DNA of 64,000 bases from assembly GCA_025526995.1 (NCBI GenBank), contig JAHLKG010000018.1, positions 620,001-684,000 on the forward strand, written 5' to 3'. Shown one piece after another: positions 35,751 through 47,399 of this stretch (position 1 is its first letter; every line of letters begins with the position of its first letter). The notes beneath the pieces are model-generated. The model saw only the letters and a program-made list of their open reading frames with translations. It was not told the origin of the DNA and ran no database searches. The position numbers and the translations under genes are program-made. This DNA comes from Powellomyces hirtus (taxonomy: Eukaryota > Chytridiomycota > Chytridiomycetes > Spizellomycetales > Powellomycetaceae).

Positions 35751-36461
35751 ACCTTGCAACCCCCACTCATTACTCTCGATGCATGATCATGTTTCCCTCA
35801 TATATTTACAATAAAGTGATTCGGCTTTGTACAGGTTGTATGGTTTTTGATGAAGCGGGCCGACAACGCCGTCGCCAGTCTCTGCCTACGGGTGAGGGTT
35901 CTTGCTGGATGATGGCACGGCCCCGTGCATTCTGCGATAGAGGTAACGATGGGTTGGATTCATGACATTGCACTAATCTTTTGAGGATCCGCGGAGGCCA
36001 ACCCACACACCGCACAGCATACTCGAAGAAGAGAGGTGCGTGCCTTACATTCCTCGTAGTGGTTGAAAAGCACGTGGGAACAATAGCGTATTCGTACCAG
36101 AGAGTGTGCTGCTCTTTGGGGTAGATACCTCGAATATCTGCCGCGAGTTGAAAAACGTGACAGGAAACGAACAAAAACACTCGACTGGTAGATGCAGGTT
36201 CACACTAGGTAAGGTATCTCCTCATCATATATTGTCTGAAAGGGGTGGATCGCAAAAGTTGAGCCACCCGTGGGACCGCGACTGCTTGTATTCGTTGATA
36301 GCGTAAACTCATAGGAGATGAAGAAAGGTGGGCCAGCCATTGGCCAAACAGTTTAAATGGAGAATGCGTGATATATGTATGTATATGCAAAAGGAGGGAT
36401 CAAAGATTCCCAGGCCTGAAATGGCCGATGGGAAGAGCAAATGGGGGTGCAACGAAGGTGT
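35751..36461. other. Convergent spacer between ATG44 and NOC2
   Basis: 710 bp, no gene, RNA or repeat recognised. AATAAA near 35809 could be the ATG44 polyadenylation signal. Confidence 0.4.
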
Positions 36462-38904
36462 CTACTCCTCGGCGTCCGAGTCTCCCATTTCGTATTCCTC
36501 TCCCTCGGCATCGCTCAGGACGAAATCCTCAACGACCTCTTCTTCATCCTCATCCTGACCCTCGTCGCCGCTTGGCACGTCGCTGTCATCATCGTCCTCG
36601 TCATCCGATGGCGGTGCTTGTTGCTTTTTGCCCTTTCGTGATGTAGTGTTGTTTGACTCCTTGGCCGCGGCCGCAGCTGCGTCAGCGTGTAACCGCTCCA
36701 GTTCCTTCTCGAGAAGGGCTTGTCGCGCAGTGTTGTGTTTGTGGAGGGGTGCGAGATTTGGGTCGGTCGAGGCCAAGAATGATGACTAGAGGGAGGACAT
36801 GAGAAAATATCCAACAAAATCAGTAAATGCAGGGGGGGAGGCATTGAATCTGGATGAACGACAAACAACGTACGGTTCTAGCTTCATCCTTGGGGCTGAA
36901 CTCGACCTGTGATCGGCAATTTTCAATGTACACAGTGTTTTGCTCCAGCTTCTCAACCAGCTGTTGGATCTGCTTGTTGACCTGGAAGTTTTTGGAACGT
37001 TTCACATATCGTTTCAACTGCAGAAGCGCAGGCACAGCAAGTTCGGGGAACGAGATGGACAGGGCGAACGCGCCATAGTAGTCAAACAAGAGCGAGACAA
37101 CCTGTTCGACGATGCCGACCTGGTACGTGCGGGTTCCGAGGTATTGGTTGGGAGCCTTGATGGCAAGTGAGAAATCGAGCTGCTTAAGTGTGGATGGCTT
37201 GGCCTTGTTTCTCAGTTCCGCGCTCTCGAGGATCTCAAACAAGTGCGATGCGACGGGGATGAATGTGTTGGTGTGCTTCATCAGGTGGACCAGAGCGCGG
37301 ACAACGTGGAAACGCAGCGGGAAGAACCGCGACGAGGGCTTGAGGCGCATGACACCGATAGACACCTGAACGATCGGGTAAATGAGGGGACGGAGAGCCG
37401 CCCCGCCGACCGACTCCAGTGGGTTTTTGGGATCGCAGTAGGTGGCCAGCACTCGGGTCCACAGCCGTAGCGAATGCACAAACTGCCAGTTGTACACTTG
37501 CTTGAACGAGTCCTTTGATTTTGTCGTGATGGCGGTTCGGAGGTGCATAGCCATTTGGCGAATGTACACGAACGCGTGCTGGTAAGTGGTCGGAACGTGC
37601 AGGCCGGCGAGTTCGACTATGCAGTTGATCATGAAGTTGATGGCGGTCCAGGTGTGGATCGATGTGTTGCGCGACTGGTCGGCAAAGGCGCGGTAAGTGC
37701 CCTTGATGACCATGTCGAGGTAGGGTGTTGGGCAGGCAATCGCTAGTCTGCGGATGCAGAGGAAGGACACAATTCGGATCTCCTCATCGGGGGAAGTCCA
37801 GAAATGCAGCAGCTGCTTGACGTAGTCTTTGCCAAGTTTCGGGAAACAGGCAAAGTATGGGGCGGAGCCATCGGATTCGCGGAGCACGAATTTGACGACA
37901 GTCGAGTCGGTCATGCTTTTCAGCAGGCGCAGGAGGTTGGTGAGGTACGATTTGACCAGGGGTTGAATCTTCTTCCATTTGGGGCTGTTTGATGGAAGTC
38001 CCTTTCTGACTTTGCCAGGCTCCACATTTCCTCCCGCAACATGGTAGTTGAAGACCGCTGGCGCGTGCTTGACACACAGCAACAGCAGGTTGTTGAACAC
38101 GGCTCCACCCTCGACTTTGTAGGTGAATGTTCCCTCGGTTTCTGGGTCCCCAGCGGCAGCGGCTGCTCGGAACGCCAACAGGGCTTTTCGGAGCGCACGG
38201 AGACTGAATGTCTGTGTCATTGACGCACGCCATTTCGAAATCATTTCCTTCGTTACTACAATTGTTCCGTCATCCGTGTCCGGGCCGTCCTCGTCGTCCA
38301 TGGCTTCCGCCCCTTCCTCGCCACCATCCACAGGCTCCTCTTCATCGTCAGTGTCCATCTCCTCTTCTTCTTTTGTGAAGGCAAGAAGTTCCTGGTCATT
38401 GTCCTGTAAAAACTTGAAGAAACTGGGATCCTTCTTGGCGAGCTCTTCCAATTCCGCTTTGTGGTCGGCGATTTCTTTGTTGAGGTCTCGCTTTGCCGCG
38501 CGCTTCAGCGACGGCATTCCCGACTCGTCCCCATCTACCTCCATCGCATCCTCGTCATTCTCTTCCTCTTCGTCGTCCTCATCGCTGTCCGAGCCGGAGA
38601 GATCGCTGAGTCCTTCCAATTCGTCCTCGTCGTCTGAATTGTCACCATCCTCGTTGTCGTCATCCGACTCTGGGCCAGCAAGACCACCATCCTCGAATCC
38701 GGCATCCGAGTCACTCCCCGATTCAGCGTCGGACAGCACGGGTTCGTCATCATCTGCCGGTGCATTCTCACCACTCCCGTTCTTTGACGGTTGTGGTTTT
38801 CCTTTTCGGTGCTTGTTGGCTGCCTGGAACTTTTTCCGCTTTGTCACCACATCGTTCAGCTTGTTCTTGACAAACTTTTTGGTCGATTTCTTTGCTTTGC
38901 CCAT
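36462..38904 (-). CDS. NOC2: Nucleolar complex protein 2 (60S pre-ribosome export factor), two exons
   Basis: Exon 1 (36874-38904) and exon 2 (36462-36785) give 784 aa; yeast Noc2 has 710. A Lys-rich N-terminus (KAKKSTKKFVKNKLNDVVTK, nuclear/nucleolar signal) leads into a long acidic stretch (about aa 50-130). The Noc2 helical-repeat core follows with diagnostic NLLLLCVKHAPAVFNYHV, SPKWKKIQPLVKSYL, MTDSTVVKFVLRES, YLDMVIKGTYRAFA and FPLRFHVVRALVHL. A second acidic tail (DDEDDDDSD, EDFVLSDAEGEEYE) closes the protein. Noc2 pairs with Noc1 or Noc3 to move 60S precursors from nucleolus to cytoplasm. A long Ser-rich frame on the other strand (38123-38926) mirrors the acidic stretch and is not a gene. 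Confidence 0.95.
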
Positions 38905-39511
38905 TATGGTGTTTTGCTGGGAATAGGAGTGTCCAACTGCGAATTCACAGTTTTCACCTTAGGAAAAAAAGAAAACAGGGTGAGGGCCTTCCTGGCAAGC
39001 ACTGGTCACGTGCTGCACACAAAGTTTGGAGTGGCTTGTTGTGGCTTGCGCTGTGGCTGCGCGTTCTTGTCTCCTCGGCGACTACTGTATGCCAGCATAG
39101 AGAGTTCTGTGTGGAGAGTCCTCAGATGATGGTAAACAACGATATGATCTCTGAGGAGATTCGAACTCCATGCTGCCAAAACAACATGTCATACATCTGC
39201 CTTCGATGTTCGAATGCAGAATAGTCTAATACCAACTGCGTTTTTCAGAATCTGTGTTCACTCAAGATTTTATATTTGCGGCGTGTGATTATTGTGATAT
39301 TGGGTCGTACAAAAGGTCTTTCATAAAGAAATAGATCAAACTAATGGAGTGGTCCAGTTGAGAAAGTAAACCTATCAAGCAAGCCTAACCTACAAAATAT
39401 CTGTTTACCTCAAATAAAAAGTCATCTAGATAGCCATCAAACGCGGCACGTGCACTATACTCAACATCGGTCAGTGAATGCAACTGTTAATAAAACGTGC
39501 TGACACGTCAG
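38905..39511. other. Spacer between NOC2 start and RTC5 stop
   Basis: About 600 bp, no gene. A tRNA-like TTCGAA motif at 39160 was checked and rejected. Confidence 0.4.
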
Positions 39512-41758
39512 TTAGGGTCCTTCATCGTGCAATGAAACAGTATAGGAAACAAACTGACCGCCTGCATAACAGCCGTGAGCGGGACGCCAGAAAAAATAGG
39601 AGAATCAAACGATTGAGGAAGTGCGCAAAGCTACGGGAACCTACCAGCCATCGCGAGAACCATCTTGGCAGCCTCCGTTCCTCCAGCCGAGTCAATATTC
39701 AACCCGTTTCGGCGGGCGGCATCTCGCGCATCGACGTCCCACCCTCGCTTCTGGTAGTCACGAGCAGCCGTCCCGCCTGAAATCACGTTCCGCCGCTGTC
39801 AGCAACCCAGGGAATCTTTCTCACGTCTCTTACACTCCACAAGCAGAAACATACCCAGACCAAAGACTTCCACATCGTCGACATCAAACACTATGGGCGT
39901 GGCGTCGGAGGACCAAGGAGACGATAGCATGTACGTCGCATGGGGAGATTGTGCAGTATACGGCGCGTACGTCGCTGTACGAAGATCAGTTGAGAAGCTG
40001 CAGCGTCATGCCGTAGCTAATTTAGCAAACAGAGGCAACGCTATGACAAAGTTAGAGTCTTGCCGCACAGGAACTTGCCCACATCCCCTCCGAAGCCCAA
40101 AATGGCCTTCTCAGCAGAAAAGTACACATAGTGATCCCGCGGCGGCTGTTCGCGGAAAGATCCTGTTGTGTGCGCTGACTTTTGTTTTGTTGCGTGCAAT
40201 GCGTTATACGCCCGATTCACGTCAACGTTGGAGTCGAGCTGAAACACTGTGCACGCCGGCGTTCCCCAAAATGACTTGCTTTTATTCCATGGGCTGAGGG
40301 CAAATGTTGATAGAAGATCAGCTGTCGCAGCCGCGGTTCCGCCAATGGATCAGTCGCAGTTTTGTAGTCTGCATACCAATCTACGTAGGCTCCGATTGTG
40401 ATCATTTGAGATGCTTCATCGCTAGACTTTGACGCGGGCATAGAGCCTGACACGAGAAGCAGCGTGGGCTTCGGATCTGAGGAGTGTACGATGTGAGAAT
40501 CACGCCGCGATGGGACAAACGTCATGGGCCGCAACATGGTTTTAGAAACGGGATGTGCCATCTTACACTTGAGAGTGTGAATCTCGAACCGATTTCTGAA
40601 TCCAATGTGCATCAGCGTACCAATAGAGGGACGAAGGATGGTCCGAACTCCCTTACATGCTATATCCCTGAAGGGAGATATATACATGAGTTTTAAAACA
40701 GTAGGCGCAAAACAACCGCCGGTACCCAGTCCTCTCCGAACCACATACATCTCTCCTAGCTGAGAACAACAAATCCCACGATTGACTACTCGACTTGCGC
40801 GTATCGAGACCCTGAGGCGACTGTGGTGCGTCCGCTGTTGTAGCAGAACCGGGTCGTGCCGAAATCTGCCTTGTCCCGGCATGGTTCATGTCCAGTATAC
40901 CAGATATTATCCACAGAAGCGCGTCGGAGAGGATCTCACTATGGTCCGAGATCGCTGGCAGGCAGAATGAAGATGAAGATCGAGGGCTGCGCTGGAAGGT
41001 TTCGGCTTTCCCAGGACGGTGATTGATGAGCTGCGTTGCGACAAAAGAGTCAAGTGGGAGCCAGAGACCAGGTAAATGATGATTTGTCCATGCACGGCAG
41101 GCTGCGACAGTTAGAGGGCCCTGCTCACTGCAGGGATGGAGTAACAGTGTGAGCAAACGTTTCTTGACTTGATCACAACGCGCATGAGAATGATACATAC
41201 GCAATGCACTTGACAATAGACTGCATTCTTCCGCCATCTTTCTCCAGATTCTCCTTCGAAACGCGGTCCTTCGTATCCTCGTCCAGCTGCTCAACCGCCA
41301 ATTTCGCAACGACGCTGAGAACAAGAGCAACATCATCTGACCTGACGTCGGCTGGCAAAAGGTAATCCCACCAGCGGTGCATCTCCGCGGATGCAGTTTC
41401 CTCTTTTATCTCGTTTATGAAAATAAGCGCTTGCAGAGCGTCAGCGAGTGCTTGCGGGGAGAGCTCAGGGTTCAAAGCCGCGGTTTTGGGTTGGTGAATT
41501 GCAATGATGCGGTGGTAAAGACGACTTGTGAGATCTGGCGGTAGATTTACAAGTTGCTGTGCATAGTGGCGGTAAAAGTAAGCACAATAAGACCCAAAAC
41601 CTGTAAGCTTTCAGCCTCGGTCTTACCTGGAATTGAGCTTCAGGAATGGTGGTGGCGGCGGGTTGAGAAGGCCGGTGTTGTGCTCCCGGGGAACCTGCCG
41701 GATCATTGCCGTTGTCAGCAGTCTTGGAACTCTCCAAGTGAGAGTGGTGTTGACCCAT
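39512..41758 (-). CDS. RTC5: TLDc-domain protein of the Rtc5/MEAK7 family, ten exons with an 11-nt microexon
   Basis: Exons 41627-41758, 41201-41556, 40749-41127, 40657-40667, 40567-40595, 40377-40476, 40075-40293, 39855-39997, 39645-39776 and 39512-39561 sum to 1551 nt, 516 aa plus stop. MGQHHSH is an N-myristoylation start, as in MEAK7 and Rtc5. LPPDLTSRLYHRI matches the EF-hand-like N-terminal half. The TLDc domain reads LLFSARRD-GYSINRFE-IHTLKYPKPTLLLVSG, ITIGAYVD, FWGTPACTVFQL, DHYVYFSAEKAILGFGGD, FDVDDVEVFGLGGG. The family acts at lysosome/vacuole membranes; yeast Rtc5 modulates V-ATPase assembly and human MEAK7 an alternative mTOR pathway. Exon 7's donor (AA-GTTCCT) is weak. The gene is invisible in single-frame view, since no exon exceeds 380 nt; the in-phase sum over ten exons supports the model. 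Confidence 0.85.
40657..40667 (-). other. 11-nt microexon of RTC5
   Basis: GGATATAGCAT between TTCAG and GTAAGG. Without it the conserved TLDc segment GYSINRF is lost and the frame breaks. Confidence 0.7.
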
Positions 41759-42352
41759 GCTCTATTGTTATTGACACGATGTGACAATGTGGGCAAACCT
41801 GTCAATCAAATTGACAGTATTTCTGCATCACCCACGAAATCACCCAAACGGCGCCTGTCATTTTCGCGCCAATTTCCACAAGCTTACAATTCATGGAACA
41901 TAGTGCTCGATACGCGCCCATAAGCAAGCTCAATATCGAATAACATCACGATAACCCCACTGTACAGGCCTTGTATCTGCTGATGTAACATTATCTCACG
42001 TGATCGATGCAGCCATAACACGCGCACTGGAACCAACCAGCCTGAACAATAGTCCAGTTTCAGACAAATCACACTCCAAACATGCCGCCAGTTTGACACA
42101 CTCCCACTTCCTCCATCCTCCCTGCGGCCGAGCAGAGCCCAGGCATTGTGTTTTTTGCCTAGATGCCCACATAGAAACTTGACGTCGCCGCATCAGGATC
42201 GATAATGAAAGCGTCGGAGCGCCGGGGCGGTGAGTGGTTGGGACCAGATATTTAAAAACAAAGGAAAGCCGTCCTTCAACCCCACCGGTTTCTCCATTGA
42301 AATACATCCTCACATTATCCTTTTTGAACCGAACACATCAAAATAAACAAAG
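41759..42352. other. Divergent promoter region of RTC5 and the secreted-protein gene
   Basis: 594 bp, no gene. ATATTTAAAAA near 42248 is a TATA-like element about 100 bp before the secreted-protein ATG. Confidence 0.45.
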
Positions 42353-42895
42353 ATGCTGGGCAAATCCTCCTTCTTGGTAATCCTTGCGCTCGTCTCCTGC
42401 GCGGCAGCCGCCACGACTGGCTTTTCTGCCGAAAAATCCTTCGGCCTCATCTCTTACACCAATCGAGCCCACCTCGACGTCGAGAACAATGACACCGTTG
42501 AGCTTGAGTGTGGCACCATGAAAAACGCTGACAGCTTTAGATTCTACCGCGATGCATTGGAGCTGAAAACCTCGGTCCCGCGCCCTGTCACGGTCCACCG
42601 CACCGGCAATTCCTTGTGCTTCACTACAAACTCTACTGTGCCATGCGTCATCCACTCAATTTTCGCCTAAAATTAAAATTGGACCACAGAGTTCAATTCC
42701 ATGCCCATGAGCATCCCGCCCTTTGACTTGTGCTTTGACAAAGGTTTCCTGGTCGTAACCCAAGGCTCCCGTCCATGCTTGGATGTTAGGGTAGCCAAAA
42801 TCCAGCTCAATCAAAAAGGCGGTGGAATGGCAACAATGGGGATTCCCGGAAACTTGGCATGGAGATGTGAGGAGAACACAGCTGAGTCCGCAGAC
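42353..42895 (+). pseudogene. Small secreted protein, cut near its 3' end by the gypsy element
   Basis: ATG 42353 opens with a signal peptide (MLGKSSFLVILALVSCAAAA). The segment to about 42637 and the segment from about 42692 are in the same frame, separated by two TAA codons inside what looks like a short intron (GTGCCA...CACAGAG, 42638-42691, 54 bp; its acceptor is weak). The second part has Cys at LCFDKGF, RPCLDV and WRCEEN. Six bases GCAGAC (42890-42895) are the target duplication. After the retrotransposon the same GCAGAC continues in frame for eight codons and TGA at 49409-49411, so the intact gene ended IVVQVDV. The present frame instead reads 15 LTR codons to a stop at 42943. No family is recognised. 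It could be an extracellular effector or wall protein. Confidence 0.65.
42890..42895. repeat. Target-site duplication, left copy
   Basis: GCAGAC directly before the LTR start, identical to 49379-49384. Confidence 0.9.
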
Positions 42896-43290
42896 TGTGA
42901 GGTGCCTGCGTTTTCAGGTGGGAGAAGGGTACTAGAAGTTTGATTCGAGCGAGAATGACAAGAGGGAATGCTGATTTAGAAGAGTGAAGTAGAGAGGAGA
43001 TGTAGAAGTCTTAAATTTTTTAAGGGGAAAGACGATCGCGTGTGTGGATTGTCTCTACTTGAGAAAAGGGGGGATCTTTTTCCCTTCCCTTTATATAGAG
43101 AAATGGGTTTCTAACTATAGTAACGTGGAGATGATCTCTTGGCAGTCATGAAACTGCGGGGTAGTTTTGGGGGTTGCTTATGAGCGACTATGGTAATTGC
43201 TTATGAGGAGCGTCTGCCTTGATGTAGGTTATGGCTTTTTACTAGCCAAAAAAGATATGTATGTATATATGCCTTTATGGCCATCTCACA
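42896..43290 (-). repeat. Gypsy 3' LTR, 395 bp (shortened)
   Basis: Matches 48722-49378 end to end but lacks about 262 bp present in the 5' LTR (roughly 48878-49138). Differences elsewhere are mostly CpG versus TpG/CpA. A TATATA box is retained. Confidence 0.92.
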
Positions 43291-43303
43291 CCCCCCTTTG
43301 CTT
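43291..43303 (-). promoter_or_regulatory. Polypurine tract of the gypsy element
   Basis: AAGCAAAGGGGGG on the minus strand immediately before the 3' LTR. Confidence 0.85.
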
Positions 43304-43572
43304 CTTGGGCTTTAGGGCAGGAGGCATGAGGTTACTGAGTCGCAGGACGAGCTCCCATGCGGCTTCAGTAGCTGGCTTGCCATAGGACGAGCTCCCATAT
43401 GGTGTCAGCTCCTGGTGCAGCGCTTAGGCTTAGACTGGCTTCAATCTCTCCGTCGAGTAGATTGGTACTCAAAACCCCGTCGGGCTCGGTATGAAGTTCG
43501 GCTCATAGCCTGGATAGGGAGCGGCTCCTGAGCGGCTTTGTCCATTGAACAGGGAGCTCAAGCTTTGTTCAT

Positions 43573-46500
43573 CTATCTAAATCTCAGCGGAGGGTTGTTA
43601 ACCCTCCATATTTCAAATGCTTTGGTATCCTTGACATTGGCTTCTGGTTGCCATGAAGGTTCCGGCCAGCCAACGTATTTTGTCAAGAACATTCGGCGGC
43701 GGTTACAGTGTTGGCCGGTTATGCGTTCGTTGAGTATGGCTTTGACAGGATATTCGAGCTCTCCTTCGATTAAGACGGGTTCTGGAGGAGGCGGCGTTTT
43801 ATTGCGGAGTGGGTGCGTAGAGGGTACGTGCTTTTTCAGGATGTTAACGTGGAAGTAGGGCCAAATTGCTTTGAGGACCGTATGGGACAGGTCTAGGCGA
43901 TATGTATCTGGATGAGGTCCTTTAGCCGAGATGGTGAATGGCCCGATCCATTTAGCTGTGAGATTGAGCGGTTTGACTTGGTCAAAGTTGATAGTGAGCT
44001 GTTCACGATTGAGATCAACAAGGTCGCCGACTTCAAAGGCGATGGGGATCCGCCCTTGATTGAAGTATTGTTCATAACGATCTTGTTCATTGCGAAGCGC
44101 CTGTTGCACCGTGAGATGAATGTCCGCAGCACGTTTTTGATATAATTGGACGAGTGCTTGGTCTGGCGGTGCCATTTGGGCGAGTTGTTCAGGATTGATA
44201 TTCCAACCGGGTGGACGCGGCATTCGATTTAGCTCGATTTCAAACAGGGCCAGACCATTGAGGTGACGTTGTGGCATGGAATTCAGGCAGAATTCCACAA
44301 GAGGAAGGAACTTGCGCCAATTTGTTCCGCTGTAATCAAGGTCTTTGCGAGTAATAAACTTAGCGACTTGGATCATTCTTTCTACTCGGCCATCCGTTTG
44401 TTGATGTCGGGCCGTGGCAAATTCATGCCGAACGCCAGTTAATTTGGTGAAGGCAGAGAAAAGGTCTGCCAGTAATCGTGGCTCTCGATCGGAGATGACA
44501 AGGACAGGTATACCGGTATGTTTCCAGACTTGGCTCAAGATGAGAGTCATCAATTCACATGTAGAGAGTGTGCTTTCCGCGGGGATTAGATGTGTTCAAC
44601 TGGATAGATAATCCACGATGCAGATGATTAAAGGGAGCTCAGAACTTCCTCGGGGTCAAGGCAACTCGAAGAGGTCGAACCCATGAGTATGATTGACTGT
44701 GGATGGTATGGGGAGTGGTCGAAGAAGGCCATTGCGTTGTGGGCGCAAAAAGGAGCGGCATTTGGTACAAGTACGAACAAAAGAACGAATGTCCTGTTGC
44801 ATCTTAGGCCAAAAGTAACGGCGTAGCATTTTGGCATAAGTGGCCAGTGGGCCTTGGTGCCCTCCGTTAGGTAGCTCGTCATGGAATTCTCGAAGTACAT
44901 GGGGTCTTATCGAGTATGGGACATAGAGACGTTCGTCTTCATATGTGATGATCCCATCCGGTCGTATCGCAAATCGTCGATATCGACCTGGTCGCTCGTG
45001 CTCAGGTTTTTGTAGTAATTCAAGAATATGATTCGCGTAATCATCTTGTCGTAACTTGCGTTTCCACTCTTCAAATCCGAATGTAGTCGGAAATGGATGT
45101 TCGGTGGCATTCATATAGGCAGTGATCATTAGCTGTTTTTGACATTCAATGCAACGTGGTGCATAAGTAGGGCTTCAAGAAAGTAGGTTGGCAATGGTGT
45201 TGAATCGGCCGGGGAGATATTGAATAGAGAAATCAAACTCCTGTAGGGTTTCGACCCAGCCGGCTTGCCGTTTGCTCAAATGTGGTTGAGTTTGTAAATG
45301 TTCTAGCGATCGGTGATCGACGAATGCAATGAAGGTCCGATTGATGAGATAAAATCGATTGGTTTTCAGGAATCTGACAAGGGCTAGGAGCTCTTGCTCG
45401 TGTACTGGATATTGAGTTTCGGCTCCATTCATTTTTCACGAAAAGAATGAGACAGGACGAAGTTTGGGAAGTTGCTCCATGGCTCGCACACGATGAATCG
45501 GTAGTGGCATCGGAAGCGGTTTCCCGTCAGGGGGCTGTCCTAGCCATCCTGAAATAGCATATCCCGAAGAATCCGTGTGGACATAAATTGGACTATCTGG
45601 ATTGAAGGTAACTAAGACTGAAGCCGTTGTTACGGCAGTTTTGAGGGCGTCGAAAGCTTCTTGTTCCTTTGATGTCCATTCGAACGCGGCTTTAGCGCCT
45701 TGTAATGCCGAGAGCGGAGACGCAATTTCGGCATATCGTTCAATGTAATCCAGGAAGTAATTGGTCAGTCCAAGAAATTGTTGAATGTGTCTTGTAGTTT
45801 GCGGAATCGGCCAATCTTGGACAGCGGTAACCTTGCTGTCTGCAATACGCATGCCTTTAACACTGAAAAGGTGTCCACAGAATTCAATTTTCGGTTGTCC
45901 CCATTGGCATTTTGCTGCATTGACGTAAAGGGAATGGTCTTCTAATCGTTGGAGCACCTCGGCTACATCTTCCCAATGTTTTGCAGGATAAGACGAGAAG
46001 ATGAGAATATTGTCCAGGTAACAAATGACACAAAGATCATAAAGATCGCCGAGGACTTGATTCATAAGCCGTTGAAAAGCGCCGGGTGCATTACATAGGC
46101 CGAAGGGCATGACGACATATTTGAAGAGTCCGAATCTTGTGCGAATAGCTGTTTTCTCGTGGTCTTCTGGAGCGATAAGCAATCGATGGTAGGCATCTTT
46201 TAGATCGATAAGAGTATAGAAGCGGGCACCCAATAGTTGGTTCCTCATTTCCTTCAAAATTGGAAGCGGAGTACGGTCCTTAATCGTCATGGCATTCAAT
46301 CCGCGATAATCCCAACAAACGCGGATTCCGCCGGTCTTCTTAACAGCAAAAACCACGGAGGCGCCCCAAGGAGACTTGGAATGTTGTATTCATCCTTTAA
46401 AAAGCAGATGATCAGGTTGTTTTCGAAGCTCAGTCATTTGATCTTGCGATAGTGGGCGTAGGGTTTGAAATACCGGTTTTGATCCAGGGACTAGATCGAT

Positions 46501-47399
46501 ATGAAAATTGTTGTCGCCTCGATCGGGAGGTAACTCGTTGCTTTCTTTGAAGAGCGTTTCTTCAAACTTTTGGAGTACTGAATCCAAGAACGTAGGCCAC
46601 GATTTATGATTGGATTCGGATGTGTCCTTATCTACTGCAGGCCGTACGTGGATTGCGAAAGCTTCACGATACTGGTTGTGTCGTAATTGTTTGTTGAACC
46701 GTTTAGTTGATACAGCAGCAATGCCTTGATAAGGTCTTTGTCTTTCTCGCTTCACGCTTTTAGCAGCTCCTCGGATGGTGAATGTTCCAGTCTTACGGAC
46801 AAAGGAATCCGGGTCTTCAGCATGTTGAGGAGATCGTAGCGAAGAACAATCAAAGGGTTGATCGTTCAACGTAAACATAATGTGATGCGGTCGTTCGAGA
46901 GTAACACATGTAAAAGTTCCTATTGCTTCAAAGAATGGTAATCCTAGAATGACAGGATTCCCGATCGGTGCAATCTCAAAATTGAACGATGCAATCGGAG
47001 CATAACTCTGCGAAATATTGTTGAAGATTGCTATCGGTTGAGTTGTAAGGGACGTAATTTGAATAGTCTGTCCTGCGCCAGCAGTGTCAATATTATAAGG
47101 ATGTTCGAGTGGTTTCCTTTGAAGTTGTCGTTCTTCTTCCGCAATTCGATCTTGGACCACCATGGTATTACAGCCAGTATCCAGAAGGGCTATAATCGGT
47201 GCATTGCCAATTTTGATACGGAATACCCAACTTGGCGCGCTCAAAGCTTTGCCTGGTATGAGGTTGGCCTCAAGATTAGCTTGGCGGATTGCAGTAGGAT
47301 TGCCCGTAGGACTCTCGGGTGGTCAATTACAAGTCATCCAAGGGATGTCGGATTCAGGGAGGACTATATGACCCCCCTTAGGCTGGGAGGAACCGATCT
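43573..47399 (-). pseudogene. Gypsy pol: protease, RT, RNase H, integrase, chromodomain
   Basis: One minus frame from about 47399 to TGA 43573 is interrupted only by TGA codons at 47323-47325, 46390-46392, 45436-45438, 45175-45177, 44656-44658 and 44596-44598. Order: protease (IALLDTGCNTMV), RT (VCWDYRGLNA, MPFGLCNAPGAFQRLM, CYLDNILIFS), RNase H (YVHTDSSGYA), H2C2 integrase zinc site (FHDELPNGGHQG, CTKC), integrase core (VISDREPRL, RHQQTDGRVERM), GPY/F (KWIGPFTI) and a weak chromodomain (YPVKAILNER, YVGWPEPSWQPE). The RT box is YLDN rather than YLDD (46009-46011), which should abolish catalysis. Gag and pol are in different frames and overlap at the 3' end of gag, so a frameshift would be needed for Pol, as in many gypsy elements. 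Confidence 0.95.

Noticed and set aside
38123..38926. 267-codon Ser-rich plus-strand frame
   Set aside because: It is the mirror of the Asp/Glu-rich part of NOC2 on the minus strand.
39140..39240. tRNA gene (TTCGAA T-loop-like motif on the minus strand)
   Set aside because: No 5' acceptor half pairs with CAGAGAT at the right distance, and no anticodon arm is found.
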